Positions 52,159 through 61,012 of a DNA stretch of 64,000 nt are shown here, piece after piece (positions within the stretch are counted from its first letter, which is position 1; the number at the start of each line of letters is the position of its first letter). A program made the position numbers and the translations under genes. Origin of the DNA: Hwanghaeella grinnelliae (lineage in GTDB: Bacteria > Pseudomonadota > Alphaproteobacteria > UBA8366 > Aestuariispiraceae); the NCBI RefSeq assembly GCF_004005845.1, contig NZ_SADE01000001.1:992001-1056000 (forward strand), given 5' to 3'. The notes below the pieces were generated by a model, which saw only the letters and a program-made list of their open reading frames with translations, was not told the origin of the DNA and ran no database searches.

Positions 52159-53583
52159 TCACGCGACGGCCCGGTCCTTTGTCGCTGTTTGCGCGAAGGT
52201 CTCCGCGCCGGTCAGGTCTGCTTCGGCCACCACGTCGCCGATCACGATCAAGGCGGGACCGGTTAGATCCGAAATAGCTGCAATGCCCGGCAAGTCGCAT
52301 AACGGTCCGGTCAAAATTCGTTGATTGGATAAAGTCGCGTTCTCAATGACGGCCACCGGTGTATCCGGGCGTCGGCCAAGCTTGATCAAAGCGGTGGTGA
52401 TTTCCGCCGCCTTCGTCTTGCCCATGTAGATCACGGCGGTTTGGTTCGGGTCGGCCAGGGCGGCGAAGTCGGGCTCGTCCTTGCCGGCCGCGGGATGGGC
52501 TGTTGCGAAGCTGACCACATTCGCCAGGTCGCGTTGGGTCAACGGCAGGCGCAGCGCAGCCGCCGCGCCGGTCGCCGCAGTGATGCCCGGGATGACATCG
52601 ACATCGATTTCGGCGTTGCGCAGGGCGGCGACTTCTTCCCCACCGCGTCCGAAGACGAATGGGTCGCCACCTTTAAGCCGTACGACAGATGAACCGCGAC
52701 GGGCTTCGTCGATGAGGATTCCGTTTATGCGGTCCTGGCTGTAGCTATGGCGACCCTTCGCCTTCCCGACAAAGAGCCGGAAAGCATCGCGACGCGCGAG
52801 GTCCAGGATCTCGGGCCCGACCAGGGCATCATAGACAATGATATCGGCTTGCTGAAGCGCCCGCAGCGCGCGGAGCGTGAGCAGATCGGCCGCACCGGGG
52901 CCGGCGCCGACCAAGGTGACGCGACCCTTCGGCTTTTCGTCCCGGGCCAGGGCGCCGAGAAGTTCATCCGCCGCCTGCCGTCCGGCATCGGGCCGGTTTT
53001 CAAGCACGCCTTCCGCGCCGTATCCATCCAGGAAGAGTTCCCAGAACGCTCGCCTTTTCCGTCCGTCGTTCAGCCGTTCGGCCACCGTGCTGCGCAGCGA
53101 GGCCGCGAATTCAGCGAGTTTGCCTAGATTTGGGGAAAGAGATGCTTCTATCCGTTCACGGATCCGTCGCGCCAGGACAGGGGAGGTGCCGGCGCTTGAA
53201 ATGGCGACAAGGATGGGCGAACGATCGACGATCGACGGAACGATGAAACTCGACAGGTCCGGCCGGTCGACGACGTTCACTTTTACGCCATGGGCCTGGG
53301 CGATAGCGGCGCAATATGAATCGACGTCATTGTCGCCTGTCGCTGCGATCACGATGGCCGCCCCAGCGATGTCGTCTTCACCGACGGGCCGGCGCGACAA
53401 AATTATCCGGTCTTCCTCGGCAAATGCCTGGATTTCTTCGCCCGCCGTGGGGGCGACGACATGAACGCGGGCGCGCGCGGCGACAAGCAGGCGGACCTTG
53501 CGGGCAGCATTTTCGCCGCCGCCTACGACCAGCGCCGTGCCGGAGTCGGTGTCCCAGAAAATCGGAAAATAGGATTGAGTCAT
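52159..53583 (-). CDS. cysG: Siroheme synthase (trifunctional CysG)
   Basis: The protein is 474 residues from ATG 53583, preceded by GGAGG at 5 bases; a longer frame to 53703 runs through a leader element and is rejected. The N-terminal Met8-like dehydrogenase/ferrochelatase has ALVVGGGENAARKVRLLVAA. The C-terminal uroporphyrinogen-III methyltransferase has GRVTLVGAGPGAADLLTLRA and VRLKGGDPFVFGRGGEE. It makes siroheme using two SAM molecules. It is the first gene of the operon and appears to be controlled by SAM-responsive leader elements. Confidence 0.95.
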   Translation of the reverse strand: MTQSYFPIFWDTDSGTALVVGGGENAARKVRLLVAARARVHVVAPTAGEEIQAFAEEDRIILSRRPVGEDDIAGAAIVIAATGDNDVDSYCAAIAQAHGVKVNVVDRPDLSSFIVPSIVDRSPILVAISSAGTSPVLARRIRERIEASLSPNLGKLAEFAASLRSTVAERLNDGRKRRAFWELFLDGYGAEGVLENRPDAGRQAADELLGALARDEKPKGRVTLVGAGPGAADLLTLRALRALQQADIIVYDALVGPEILDLARRDAFRLFVGKAKGRHSYSQDRINGILIDEARRGSSVVRLKGGDPFVFGRGGEEVAALRNAEIDVDVIPGITAATGAAAALRLPLTQRDLANVVSFATAHPAAGKDEPDFAALADPNQTAVIYMGKTKAAEITTALIKLGRRPDTPVAVIENATLSNQRILTGPLCDLPGIAAISDLTGPALIVIGDVVAEADLTGAETFAQTATKDRAVA

Positions 53584-53587
53584 GCGC

Positions 53588-53632
53588 ACCTCCGTCGAGC
53601 CAAAACACGGGCCCACGGAGGTAACTCCGTGG
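53588..53632 (-). promoter_or_regulatory. cysG: Alternative pairing switch at the cysG ribosome-binding site
   Basis: On the minus strand the order is CCACGGAG (53632-53625), ACCTCCGT (53622-53615) and the Shine-Dalgarno ACGGAGGT (53595-53588). The middle element can pair with the first (perfect 8-bp hairpin, CCACGGAG-TTAC-CTCCGTGG) or fully with the Shine-Dalgarno. Exclusive pairing would switch translation. The first arm abuts the aptamer-like element. Confidence 0.6.
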
Positions 53633-53680
53633 CGCTTTAGCAGTGGTAACGCGGATGCAAGCTGCCCATCAAATCCCGCG
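53633..53680 (-). promoter_or_regulatory. SAM-II-like riboswitch, promoter-distal copy
   Basis: On the minus strand a P1 stem CGCGGG/TCCGCG encloses ATTTGAT and CTTGCA, followed by TTACCACTG and CTAAAGCG. GATTTG, CTTGCA and GCTAAA in this order, with a GCAG/CTGC pseudoknot option, match the SAM-II (metA) aptamer as I know it. The pseudoknot is short. An aptamer in front of a SAM-consuming, sulfur-assimilation operon with metZ is functionally sensible. Confidence 0.6.
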
Positions 53681-53711
53681 GGTCCGTAACTGTGGTGGAC
53701 CAATCCGGCAT

Positions 53712-53744
53712 AAAAAAACCTGTCACAGCTACAAGCTGGACAGG
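53712..53744 (-). terminator. Intrinsic terminator inside the cysG leader
   Basis: On the minus strand CCTGTC-CAGCT, loop TGT, AGCTG-T-GACAGG form 11 bp with one bulge, then seven Ts. It lies about 130 bases upstream of cysG and between the two aptamer-like elements, so it can attenuate the operon. It is not the end of hutG, which is upstream of the promoter. Confidence 0.8.
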
Positions 53745-53750
53745 GTCCTC

Positions 53751-53801
53751 CGCTTTAGCTGCATTTATAAAGCGCCCGCAAGTTGGCTTTAACTCGGCGC
53801 T
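53751..53801 (-). promoter_or_regulatory. SAM-II-like element, promoter-proximal copy
   Basis: On the minus strand P1 AGCGCC/GGCGCT encloses GAGTTAAAG and CTTGCG, then TTATAAATGCAG and the same CTAAAGCG ending as the second copy. The pseudoknot is not obvious, so the class assignment is weaker. It begins at the predicted transcription start and is followed 6 bases later by the terminator. Confidence 0.4.
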
Positions 53802-53810
53802 GTGAGAGGA

Positions 53811-53839
53811 GAAATAACGCCTCTCCCATTACGTGTCAA
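53811..53839 (-). promoter_or_regulatory. Sigma-70-type promoter of the cysG-metZ operon
   Basis: On the minus strand a perfect -35 TTGACA (53839-53834), a 17-base spacer and -10 TATTTC (53816-53811). Transcription should start near 53804, immediately before the first aptamer-like element. Confidence 0.6.
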
Positions 53840-53861
53840 TGTTACACGCTGCACAAATCCG

Positions 53862-54653
53862 TTACCCGGACGGTTTCCACGCCAACATGGTTTCCAAAAG
53901 AAGCTGCAGGGTGGGTCTAATTCTGTCCGCTTTTTCGGGTCTGAAATTGTATGGCGGGGTCTCGTCCATATAGGTCGCCTGTGACAACTCCAACTGAACG
54001 GCGTGGATATCCAGGTCCGGGTTTCCATAGTTCCGCGTAATGAAACCACCCTTGAAGCGGCCGTTCAAAACGTGGGTGAATTCGGTGACATCTTCCGCGA
54101 CGGCCAATATCCGTTTCGTCAGCTTCGTGTCGCAGCTGCGCCCTTCATTGGTCCCGAAATTCATATCCGGAAGACCGCCGTCGAACAGCCGTGGGACACG
54201 CGATCTGATGGAATGGGCGTCCCATAAAAGCGCGTAGCCGTATTGCCGTTTCAAATGCTCCAATTCATCCAGAAGCTTCGTGTGATAGGGGTGCCAATAC
54301 AGATCGACGCGGATATCGATCTCGCGGGCGTCGGGTTCTTCGCCCTTTTGGTAAAGCGGTTCGCCGTCGAAGGTCGTGGTGGGTGCAAGCCCCGTCGTTG
54401 CTTGTCCCGGATACAGCGATGCACCGTCTGGCGGGCGGTTCAGATCGACGACATAGCGCGACTGTGTGGCGGCCAGAACGGATGCGCCCATCGCGTGCAA
54501 AAAATCATACAGTTCAGGGACATGCCAATCCGTATCCCCCAACTCCCGCGCTTTGTCCGTCATGCGTGCCGCGATGGGCTCGGGTATGCCGAGACCGGCA
54601 TGGGGAATGCTGACGAGCAGCGGCGTCGTCCCTTCCCGAAACTCGTATGTCAT
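53862..54653 (-). CDS. hutG: N-formylglutamate amidohydrolase
   Basis: The protein is 263 residues from ATG 54653. Family marks are PLLVSIPHAGLGIPEPIAAR, YVVDLNRPPDGASLYPGQAT, RVDLYWHPYHTKLLDELE, LLWDAHSIRS and THVLNGRFKGGFITRNYGNP. It hydrolyses N-formylglutamate to glutamate and formate, completing the HutF branch of histidine degradation. It is separated from hutF/hutI by about 8.5 kb. A sulfur operon starts just downstream from its own promoter. Confidence 0.92.
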   Translation of the reverse strand: MTYEFREGTTPLLVSIPHAGLGIPEPIAARMTDKARELGDTDWHVPELYDFLHAMGASVLAATQSRYVVDLNRPPDGASLYPGQATTGLAPTTTFDGEPLYQKGEEPDAREIDIRVDLYWHPYHTKLLDELEHLKRQYGYALLWDAHSIRSRVPRLFDGGLPDMNFGTNEGRSCDTKLTKRILAVAEDVTEFTHVLNGRFKGGFITRNYGNPDLDIHAVQLELSQATYMDETPPYNFRPEKADRIRPTLQLLLETMLAWKPSG

Positions 54654-54741
54654 GTGTCCCCGCCCTTTGAACCTTCTTATCTCGGCCATGCTAACCTTGC
54701 CGGGACACACTGGCTACCGCGTGCGGGGCTTTCAATCGATT

Positions 54742-55959
54742 TCAGGGCGGATCGCGGCGATATCCTTTTTCCCAGACGATTTGGCCGACATCCGTAAAGC
54801 GCCTTATACGATCCAGTTCCGCTTCCAACGCGGTTTGCCGGCCCTTGCCCGTCTTGACCCCGGGTTCCAGCCACAAGCCGGTGACGGTCAGGGCATCCGC
54901 CGATTTATCGGCCTTCATGTCGATCCGCCCGATCAGCCGATCGCCTTCCAACAAGGGAAATACGTAATAGCCGTATTGGCGCTTCGGGGCGGGTACGAAG
55001 ATCTCGATCCGATAGTCATAGTCGAACAGTCGCTTCAACCGCACCCTGTCGCGGATCACGGGATCGAAAGGGCTCAGCACGCGGACACGGCTGGGCGCGT
55101 CGGGTGTATTCGCCAGCAGGGTTTCGATATCCGGGCGCGCAACGGCCTTTCGTGGTTTCGATCCGTCCTGTGCGTGGACCAAGACCGGCACCGCATCTTC
55201 AGGGCCGGCTTGGTCGCACCAAGCCTTTGCCTCAGCCACGGTGATAAGATCGAAGAAACGGGATATCTCCCCGGGCGTGCCGGTGCCAAGGCGCTGAAGC
55301 GCCGCGCGGCAAGCCCAATCCACGAAGGCGTCGTGGTCATGACGTTCCGAAAAATGCGGGTCGGGGATGACGTGTTCGGACAGGTCGTAGACCTTCTGAA
55401 ATCCTTCCCGGCGGGCGACGGAGAGATGTCCTGTGCGCCAGAGAAACTCCAGCGCGATCTTGCTGTCGTGCCAGTTCCACCAACCGGCGGACTTCTTGGG
55501 TTCGTCAGCCTCGAAATGCCGGGACATCAAGGGACCTTCATCCCGGATCCGTCCGACGACACCGTCGACGACCGCGCGAAAATCCTTTTCGTGCCACCGG
55601 GTGAACCTGACCGCCAGGCTTTCCGCTTCGCGCTCGAATTTGTGCCGCCAATAGGGGAAGAATTTCGTCGGTATCAGGCTGGCATCGTGAGTCCAGTTTT
55701 CAAACAGGCGGGCGTCTTTTTCATGCAGATGTGCAAGATGTTTGGGCCGGTAGGTTTGGTTGCGCGAAAACAGGATCATGTGATGGGCGCGCGCGACTGT
55801 ATTGACGCTGTCCAGTTGCACATAACCCATGCGTTCGATCAGGTCGTACAACCCGTCGACGCCGATCCGCCGCCCCGGCGCATCGGACAGGCCCTGCAAG
55901 GCCAGCACAAGGGATCTGGCCTGTTTGGCGGAAATCTCCAAAAGGGTCGGTTCGATCAT
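54742..55959 (-). CDS. YcaQ/AlkX-family winged-helix DNA glycosylase (interstrand crosslink repair)
   Basis: The protein is 405 residues from ATG 55959. The HTH_42 family is recognised by ISAKQARSLVLALQGLSDAP, the catalytic Q-x-D motif in RMGYVQLDSVNTVARAHHMI, and LSPFDPVIRDRVRLKRLFDY and YYVFPLLEGDRLIGRIDMKA near the end. Homologues unhook DNA interstrand crosslinks and excise alkylated bases. It is monocistronic and diverges from the ABC-F gene. Confidence 0.9.
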   Translation of the reverse strand: MIEPTLLEISAKQARSLVLALQGLSDAPGRRIGVDGLYDLIERMGYVQLDSVNTVARAHHMILFSRNQTYRPKHLAHLHEKDARLFENWTHDASLIPTKFFPYWRHKFEREAESLAVRFTRWHEKDFRAVVDGVVGRIRDEGPLMSRHFEADEPKKSAGWWNWHDSKIALEFLWRTGHLSVARREGFQKVYDLSEHVIPDPHFSERHDHDAFVDWACRAALQRLGTGTPGEISRFFDLITVAEAKAWCDQAGPEDAVPVLVHAQDGSKPRKAVARPDIETLLANTPDAPSRVRVLSPFDPVIRDRVRLKRLFDYDYRIEIFVPAPKRQYGYYVFPLLEGDRLIGRIDMKADKSADALTVTGLWLEPGVKTGKGRQTALEAELDRIRRFTDVGQIVWEKGYRRDPP

Positions 55960-56118
55960 GATTGAATGCAACTTTAGTTCTTGTTTCGTTCCCATCAATG
56001 GACCGTGACTCAGGGTTTGATTCAAGTGTTTTGGGTAAGCCCTTGCCCGCAATGCCATTGTTCGCGCAGGCCGCGTCTAGTAGACAGGCGCTCTTTTCCG
56101 CAGGAGCGCCGTTCGACT

Positions 56119-57957
56119 ATGTCCCCCCCCATTCTTCATCTTCGCGACATTCACATCACCTTTGGTGGGACGCCGCTGCTCACGGGGGCTGAACTCGCGG
56201 TTGAGGAAGGCGCGCGCGTCTGCCTGGTCGGTCGCAACGGTTCCGGCAAATCGACCCTTTTGAAGGTGGCTGCCGGTTTGCTGGACCCGGATGGCGGCGA
56301 GGTGTTCCGGCAACCGGGCACGACCGTCGCTTTCCTGCCGCAGGAGCCCGACTTCACGGGCTATGCCACAGCATATGATTATGTAGCCGCCGGGTTCGTG
56401 GAAGGGCATGACCCCCATCCGGGCCGTGTGATCCTGGAAGCGCTCGGCCTGACCGGGGACGAAGACCCGGCAACCTTTTCCGGTGGGGAGGCGCGGCGCT
56501 GCGCGCTGGCCCGCGTGCTTGGGCCCGAACCGGATATCCTGCTGCTGGACGAGCCGACCAACCATTTGGATCTGTCCGCTATCGAATGGCTTGAGCAAGA
56601 GCTGCGCGGTCTGCGTTCCGCCATCGTCCTGATCAGCCACGATCGCCGTGTTCTCGATACGCTCTCGCGCGAAACCGTCTGGCTCTATCAAGGTGTCAGC
56701 CGCAAACTCGACAAGGGGTTCAAGCACTTCGAAGACTGGCGCGATACATTGGTTGAGCAAATGGAGCAGGAAAAACACAAGCTGGACCGGAAATTCCTGC
56801 GGGAGATGGAATGGCTGCGCCGCGGGGTTACGGCCCGACGCAAACGGAACCAGGGACGCTTGCGCGCGTTGAACGGTATTCGTGAAGAGAAGCGGAACCG
56901 CAAGAAAGTGCCGGGGGCGGCCCAAATGAAGGCGGCCGAGGGGCAAACCTCGGGCAAGCTGGTCGCCGAGATGAAAGGCGTGACGAAGTCGTTCGACGGC
57001 AGGGCAGTGATCCGCGACCTGGACCTTCGGGTTCAACGTGGGGATCGGGTTGGCATTGTCGGCCCAAACGGTGCGGGCAAGACAACCTTGCTGAAGACCC
57101 TGCTGGGCGACCTGCAACCCGATAGCGGCGTGGTGCGTTTGGGCGCCAACTTGCAGATCATCACGCTCGATCAAAGCAGGGAAAGTCTGAAGCCCACATG
57201 GACGCTGGCGGAAGCGATCACCCATGGCGGCGGGGAAACCGTTTCGGTCGGCGGTGAAACGAAGCATGTGATGGGCTATCTGCAGGATTTCCTGTTTTCC
57301 CCGGAACAGGTCCGAACGCCGATAAGCAGACTATCCGGCGGCGAACGCGGCAGGCTGATGCTTGCGCGCGCACTGGCCCAACCCTCGAACCTGATGATCC
57401 TCGACGAACCGACCAATGATCTGGATCTGGAAACACTCGACCTGTTGCAGGAAATGATCGGCGATTATGCCGGAACGGTCATTCTGGTCAGCCATGACCG
57501 AGATTTTTTGGACCGTACCGTCAGCAATGTGCTTTTCAGCACGGGCGATGGGGTTTGGACCGAATATGCCGGCGGTTATTCCGACATGGCCGCCCAGCGC
57601 CTCGCCGCGCGGCGCGTTGCGGCCCAGACCGAAACGGAGGGGGGCGGTCAGCCGGGGAAGTCCGACGCGAAGAAAGACAAGAATGCGCAAGGCAAACCGG
57701 TGCAAACCGGCGCCAAGCGGAAGCTGAGCTTCAATCAGCAACATGCCTTGAAGACCTTGCCGGACCGGGTCGCCAAGACACAGACGGAGGTGGCCCGGCT
57801 GCAAGACGTTCTGGCCGATCCGGGACTATATGCAAACGATCCGAAACGGTATGAGACGACGGCGACGGCCTTGGGGCAAAAGCAAGCCGAACTGGAACAG
57901 CTTGAGGAAGAATGGCTGGAACTCGAGATCCTTCGTGAAGAGATCGAAGGTAACTAA
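56119..57957 (+). CDS. uup: ABC-F family ATPase, Uup-like
   Basis: The protein is 612 residues from ATG 56119. It has two ATPase domains without membrane helices: Walker A GRNGSGKST and GPNGAGKTT, signatures FSGGEARR and LSGGERGR, Walker B ILLLDEPTNHLDL and MILDEPTNDLDL. A charged linker lies between them (about 200-280). The C-terminal domain from about residue 540 is a Lys/Glu-rich coiled coil (LPDRVAKTQTEVARLQDVLA), typical of Uup. It probably acts on ribosomes or branched DNA. The second codon onward has an eight-cytosine run. Confidence 0.93.
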   Translation: MSPPILHLRDIHITFGGTPLLTGAELAVEEGARVCLVGRNGSGKSTLLKVAAGLLDPDGGEVFRQPGTTVAFLPQEPDFTGYATAYDYVAAGFVEGHDPHPGRVILEALGLTGDEDPATFSGGEARRCALARVLGPEPDILLLDEPTNHLDLSAIEWLEQELRGLRSAIVLISHDRRVLDTLSRETVWLYQGVSRKLDKGFKHFEDWRDTLVEQMEQEKHKLDRKFLREMEWLRRGVTARRKRNQGRLRALNGIREEKRNRKKVPGAAQMKAAEGQTSGKLVAEMKGVTKSFDGRAVIRDLDLRVQRGDRVGIVGPNGAGKTTLLKTLLGDLQPDSGVVRLGANLQIITLDQSRESLKPTWTLAEAITHGGGETVSVGGETKHVMGYLQDFLFSPEQVRTPISRLSGGERGRLMLARALAQPSNLMILDEPTNDLDLETLDLLQEMIGDYAGTVILVSHDRDFLDRTVSNVLFSTGDGVWTEYAGGYSDMAAQRLAARRVAAQTETEGGGQPGKSDAKKDKNAQGKPVQTGAKRKLSFNQQHALKTLPDRVAKTQTEVARLQDVLADPGLYANDPKRYETTATALGQKQAELEQLEEEWLELEILREEIEGN

Positions 57958-58118
57958 ATACTAAATTTAGCATCTTTGTATCCAAACTGATTTGGACCTA
58001 TCATACTCCTTCCGTCGTGTGAGGGGGAGTTTAGAGGGTTCCGCCTCGCTTAATTCCTGTTCGTTGCAGGAGCCGGATCTTTCCGGTGTAGCAAACCTGG
58101 CTTTTGCCGGGGAGGTCA

Positions 58119-60926
58119 GTGGGCTTGCGGTCGTTCCGTTCTCTTAAGAGTCGCATCCTTCTCAGTGCGCTGATTCCATTGGTCCTGCTGCTGAGTTTCG
58201 TCGTCATCGAGTCCTATCTGGATTGGCGATCCGCGCAATCGCTACGCGCGGTGGGGCCGTTGAAGGAAATGGCTCAATCGGCGACGGAGGTTTTGGCCGG
58301 GTTCCGGAATGAACGGGCCTGGTCGGTTCTGGCCCAGGTTAGCAAGCGTGGCGACGGGCCCGATCAAACGCAGCTTCGCAATAATGTCTTGCATGGATTG
58401 ACGGCCCGCCGGCGAACGACGGATCGCGCCTTAGCGCATTTCAGGGCCGTGTCCTATGGTGAGGAACCCTTGGCCGCCGCGTCGCCCAACCTTCGGCGGA
58501 CGCTTACCGCGGTGAATAACGCACTTCTGGAAATCCCGCGTCGGCGCGCCGCTTTCGACAACCAGGCACCCGATTGGAAATCCGTCTACGACTACTACAC
58601 CCACCTCAACAACAGCATCCAGCGATTGACCGTGCTGATCGCGCAAGGCGTCGAGTACAAGGAGGTGGTCCAGACATTGACCGCATTTTCCCTCCTCCAG
58701 CGAGGGAGTGAAGAGGCGAGCAAGGCGTCGGCACTTGGTGCCGCGGTCATCGGCTTGATGACCCTTGGTGATCCGTCGGGCCGGCCCTTCGTCGGTTTTT
58801 TCGAGGCCAATGCGGCCGATAAGGCAACGCTCGAGGCCTTTCTGGGGATGACAACGCACGAACAGCGCGCGGTTTTCGACAGCTTGATGACGGGGCCGGC
58901 GATGGCTGAGTTTGCCGATGCTTTGACCCGGTTGGCGACCTTGCCGGGAACCAGGAACCTGGACGGGTTGTCGCCGATCGGGTGGCTGGACGTGTCGCTC
59001 AAACGGTTGGACAACCTGAACGCCATCTCCTGGAGATTGCTGGCTGACGCGACGACGCGGGTCCAGATCGAATTGGAAATGGCGGAGCGGGATTTACGGA
59101 TCCGGTTGGCGATTTCAGTGGCGATTCTGGCCGTCGCAACCCTGGCGGCCTTGGGCGCCGCACTGCCGTTGACGCGGCGGATACAAAATCTGCAGCGTGC
59201 ATTGATCGGCATTGCACATGGCAGGTTCGATCGACCCGTGCCGCATACGGAAAATGACGATGAGGTCGGGGAAACGGCGCGTGCCTTGGAAACCTTGCGG
59301 GAGGCCGCGGCGGACAGGGCGGCCAGCCAGGAATTGCTGAAAGGCACGTTGGGATCAATCAGCGAAGGGGTTTTCGTCGTTCGACGGGACGGTTTGATCC
59401 GGAATACGAACGAGGGGGCGATAACGCTTTTTCACCTGCCCGCCGATGACCTGATCGGCCGGCATATCGGCGACTTCCTGCCGGGCGATCCGTTGGAGCA
59501 GCTGGGCGGGACGCCGGCCCCTGCGGCCGCAACCCTGCTGTCCCAAGACAGGGATGCTTTCGCGTCCCTGCCGGATGGAACCCGCATTCCCGTGCGACTT
59601 TCCGTTTCCGCGATGAGCGTCCGTGAGAGCTTGCTTTACACCGTTGTCGTTTCGGACATGTCGATACGGCAACGACTGGCGGACAATTTGCGTGACGCGG
59701 CAAGCGTCGCCCAGGCAGCGGATCGGGCGAAGAGCTCGTTTTTAGCGAATATGAGCCACGAAATCAGAACACCGCTCAACGGGATCATGGGAATCTCGAG
59801 GCTGTTGGCGATGTCGCCGCTGAATACGGAACAACAGGAACATATTCGGAAGATACTCAACTCGTCCGAAGTTCTGCTCGGTGTGATCAACGATATCCTC
59901 GATTTCTCCAAGATCGAGGCGGGCGAGCTCGAATTCGAGACGATCGACTTCAGCTTGGCGAGCCAGTTGGGAACGATCAAGGATATGTTCGACCTGCAGG
60001 CGCGTCAGAAGGGTATCGATCTGCGGATCAACGTGGCACCTGATGTGCCTGAGGGATTGCGCGGCGATCCGCTGCGGATAAAGCAGATCCTGATCAACCT
60101 GGTTGGCAATGCGATCAAGTTTACGGAACGGGGGACGGTGAACCTCAGCGTCGATTTCGGCATGGGGAAGGACGGTCGCAATCAACTCACGATGATTGTC
60201 AGCGATACGGGCATCGGTATGTCGATGGACGAAACCAGCAAGCTGTTCCAGCCGTTCACCCAGATGGATGCTTCGACGACGCGCCGCTTCGGTGGCAGCG
60301 GTCTAGGCTTGGCCATTTCCCAAGGGTTGACGATGCAGATGGGCGGCTCGATCAAGGTTGAAAGCGAAATCGGAATGGGCACGGCGTTTACGCTTACCAT
60401 TCCCATTCTGCGCGCTTCCGGCGATTTTCGGCTCAAGGCGGCGGATCGCGGCGCAAGGCTGGAAGGCAGCTTGAAGAATTTGCGGGTGCTAGTTGCCGAG
60501 GACAATTCGGTAAATCAGGCGGTCGCACGCGGCCTTTTGCAGAAATTGGGCGCTCAGGTGGATATTGCCGAAGATGGGCAACAGGCCGTCAATCGCCTGA
60601 TGAGCGAAGCCGACAAGGATGGCTATGACATCGTGCTGATGGATATTCAGATGCCGGTCATGGACGGGTATGAGGCGACGGCCGCTATTCGCGCGGATGA
60701 ACGGTTCGACTCGATTCCGATCATCGCCATGACCGCGCATGCGCAATCGACCGAGCGGGACAAATGCTTGGCGGCCGGTATGCAGGATCACATCACCAAA
60801 CCGGTCCGGTTCGAGGGGTTGGCTGAGAAATTGAAGTACTGGCACCCGGACAAAAGGCCGCCACCGATCATAATACCCGGCCGCGCGCGGACCGGACAGG
60901 CGCAAACGACCGAGCCGGGCGTATAG
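58119..60926 (+). CDS. NIT-domain hybrid sensor histidine kinase
   Basis: The protein is about 935 residues. The start is unclear: GTG 58119 or TTG 58125, both near GGGGAGG. TM1 is about residues 13-33 (ILLSALIPLVLLLSFVVIES). The periplasmic region (about 45-310) resembles the nitrate/nitrite-sensing NIT domain (SATEVLAGFRNERAWSVLAQ). TM2 (LAISVAILAVATLAALGAAL), HAMP and a PAS domain follow. HisKA has MSHEIRTPLNGI with His about 547. HATPase has NLVGNAIKFTERG and GGSGLGLAIS. The receiver domain at the C-terminus has DIVLMDIQMPVMDG with Asp about 842. No cognate regulator is adjacent. Confidence 0.9.
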   Translation: MGLRSFRSLKSRILLSALIPLVLLLSFVVIESYLDWRSAQSLRAVGPLKEMAQSATEVLAGFRNERAWSVLAQVSKRGDGPDQTQLRNNVLHGLTARRRTTDRALAHFRAVSYGEEPLAAASPNLRRTLTAVNNALLEIPRRRAAFDNQAPDWKSVYDYYTHLNNSIQRLTVLIAQGVEYKEVVQTLTAFSLLQRGSEEASKASALGAAVIGLMTLGDPSGRPFVGFFEANAADKATLEAFLGMTTHEQRAVFDSLMTGPAMAEFADALTRLATLPGTRNLDGLSPIGWLDVSLKRLDNLNAISWRLLADATTRVQIELEMAERDLRIRLAISVAILAVATLAALGAALPLTRRIQNLQRALIGIAHGRFDRPVPHTENDDEVGETARALETLREAAADRAASQELLKGTLGSISEGVFVVRRDGLIRNTNEGAITLFHLPADDLIGRHIGDFLPGDPLEQLGGTPAPAAATLLSQDRDAFASLPDGTRIPVRLSVSAMSVRESLLYTVVVSDMSIRQRLADNLRDAASVAQAADRAKSSFLANMSHEIRTPLNGIMGISRLLAMSPLNTEQQEHIRKILNSSEVLLGVINDILDFSKIEAGELEFETIDFSLASQLGTIKDMFDLQARQKGIDLRINVAPDVPEGLRGDPLRIKQILINLVGNAIKFTERGTVNLSVDFGMGKDGRNQLTMIVSDTGIGMSMDETSKLFQPFTQMDASTTRRFGGSGLGLAISQGLTMQMGGSIKVESEIGMGTAFTLTIPILRASGDFRLKAADRGARLEGSLKNLRVLVAEDNSVNQAVARGLLQKLGAQVDIAEDGQQAVNRLMSEADKDGYDIVLMDIQMPVMDGYEATAAIRADERFDSIPIIAMTAHAQSTERDKCLAAGMQDHITKPVRFEGLAEKLKYWHPDKRPPPIIIPGRARTGQAQTTEPGV

Positions 60927-61012
60927 CTTTTAGCCGATCGCCGGTTGCTCGCTGGGCGAGGGAGACGCAAAATACCGCGCGCTTTTGCCGGTTCCCCGAA
61001 GGAGTGAGTTCC

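Noticed and set aside
53584-53703. 40-residue N-terminal extension of CysG
   Set aside because: It translates the aptamer-like element and Shine-Dalgarno switch. The ATG at 53583 has a perfect GGAGG and gives the standard CysG N-terminus.
54466-55965. 499-residue plus-strand frame opposite the YcaQ-type gene
   Set aside because: The minus-strand protein carries the QxD motif and family signatures. The plus frame also runs through the start of hutG and has no motif.
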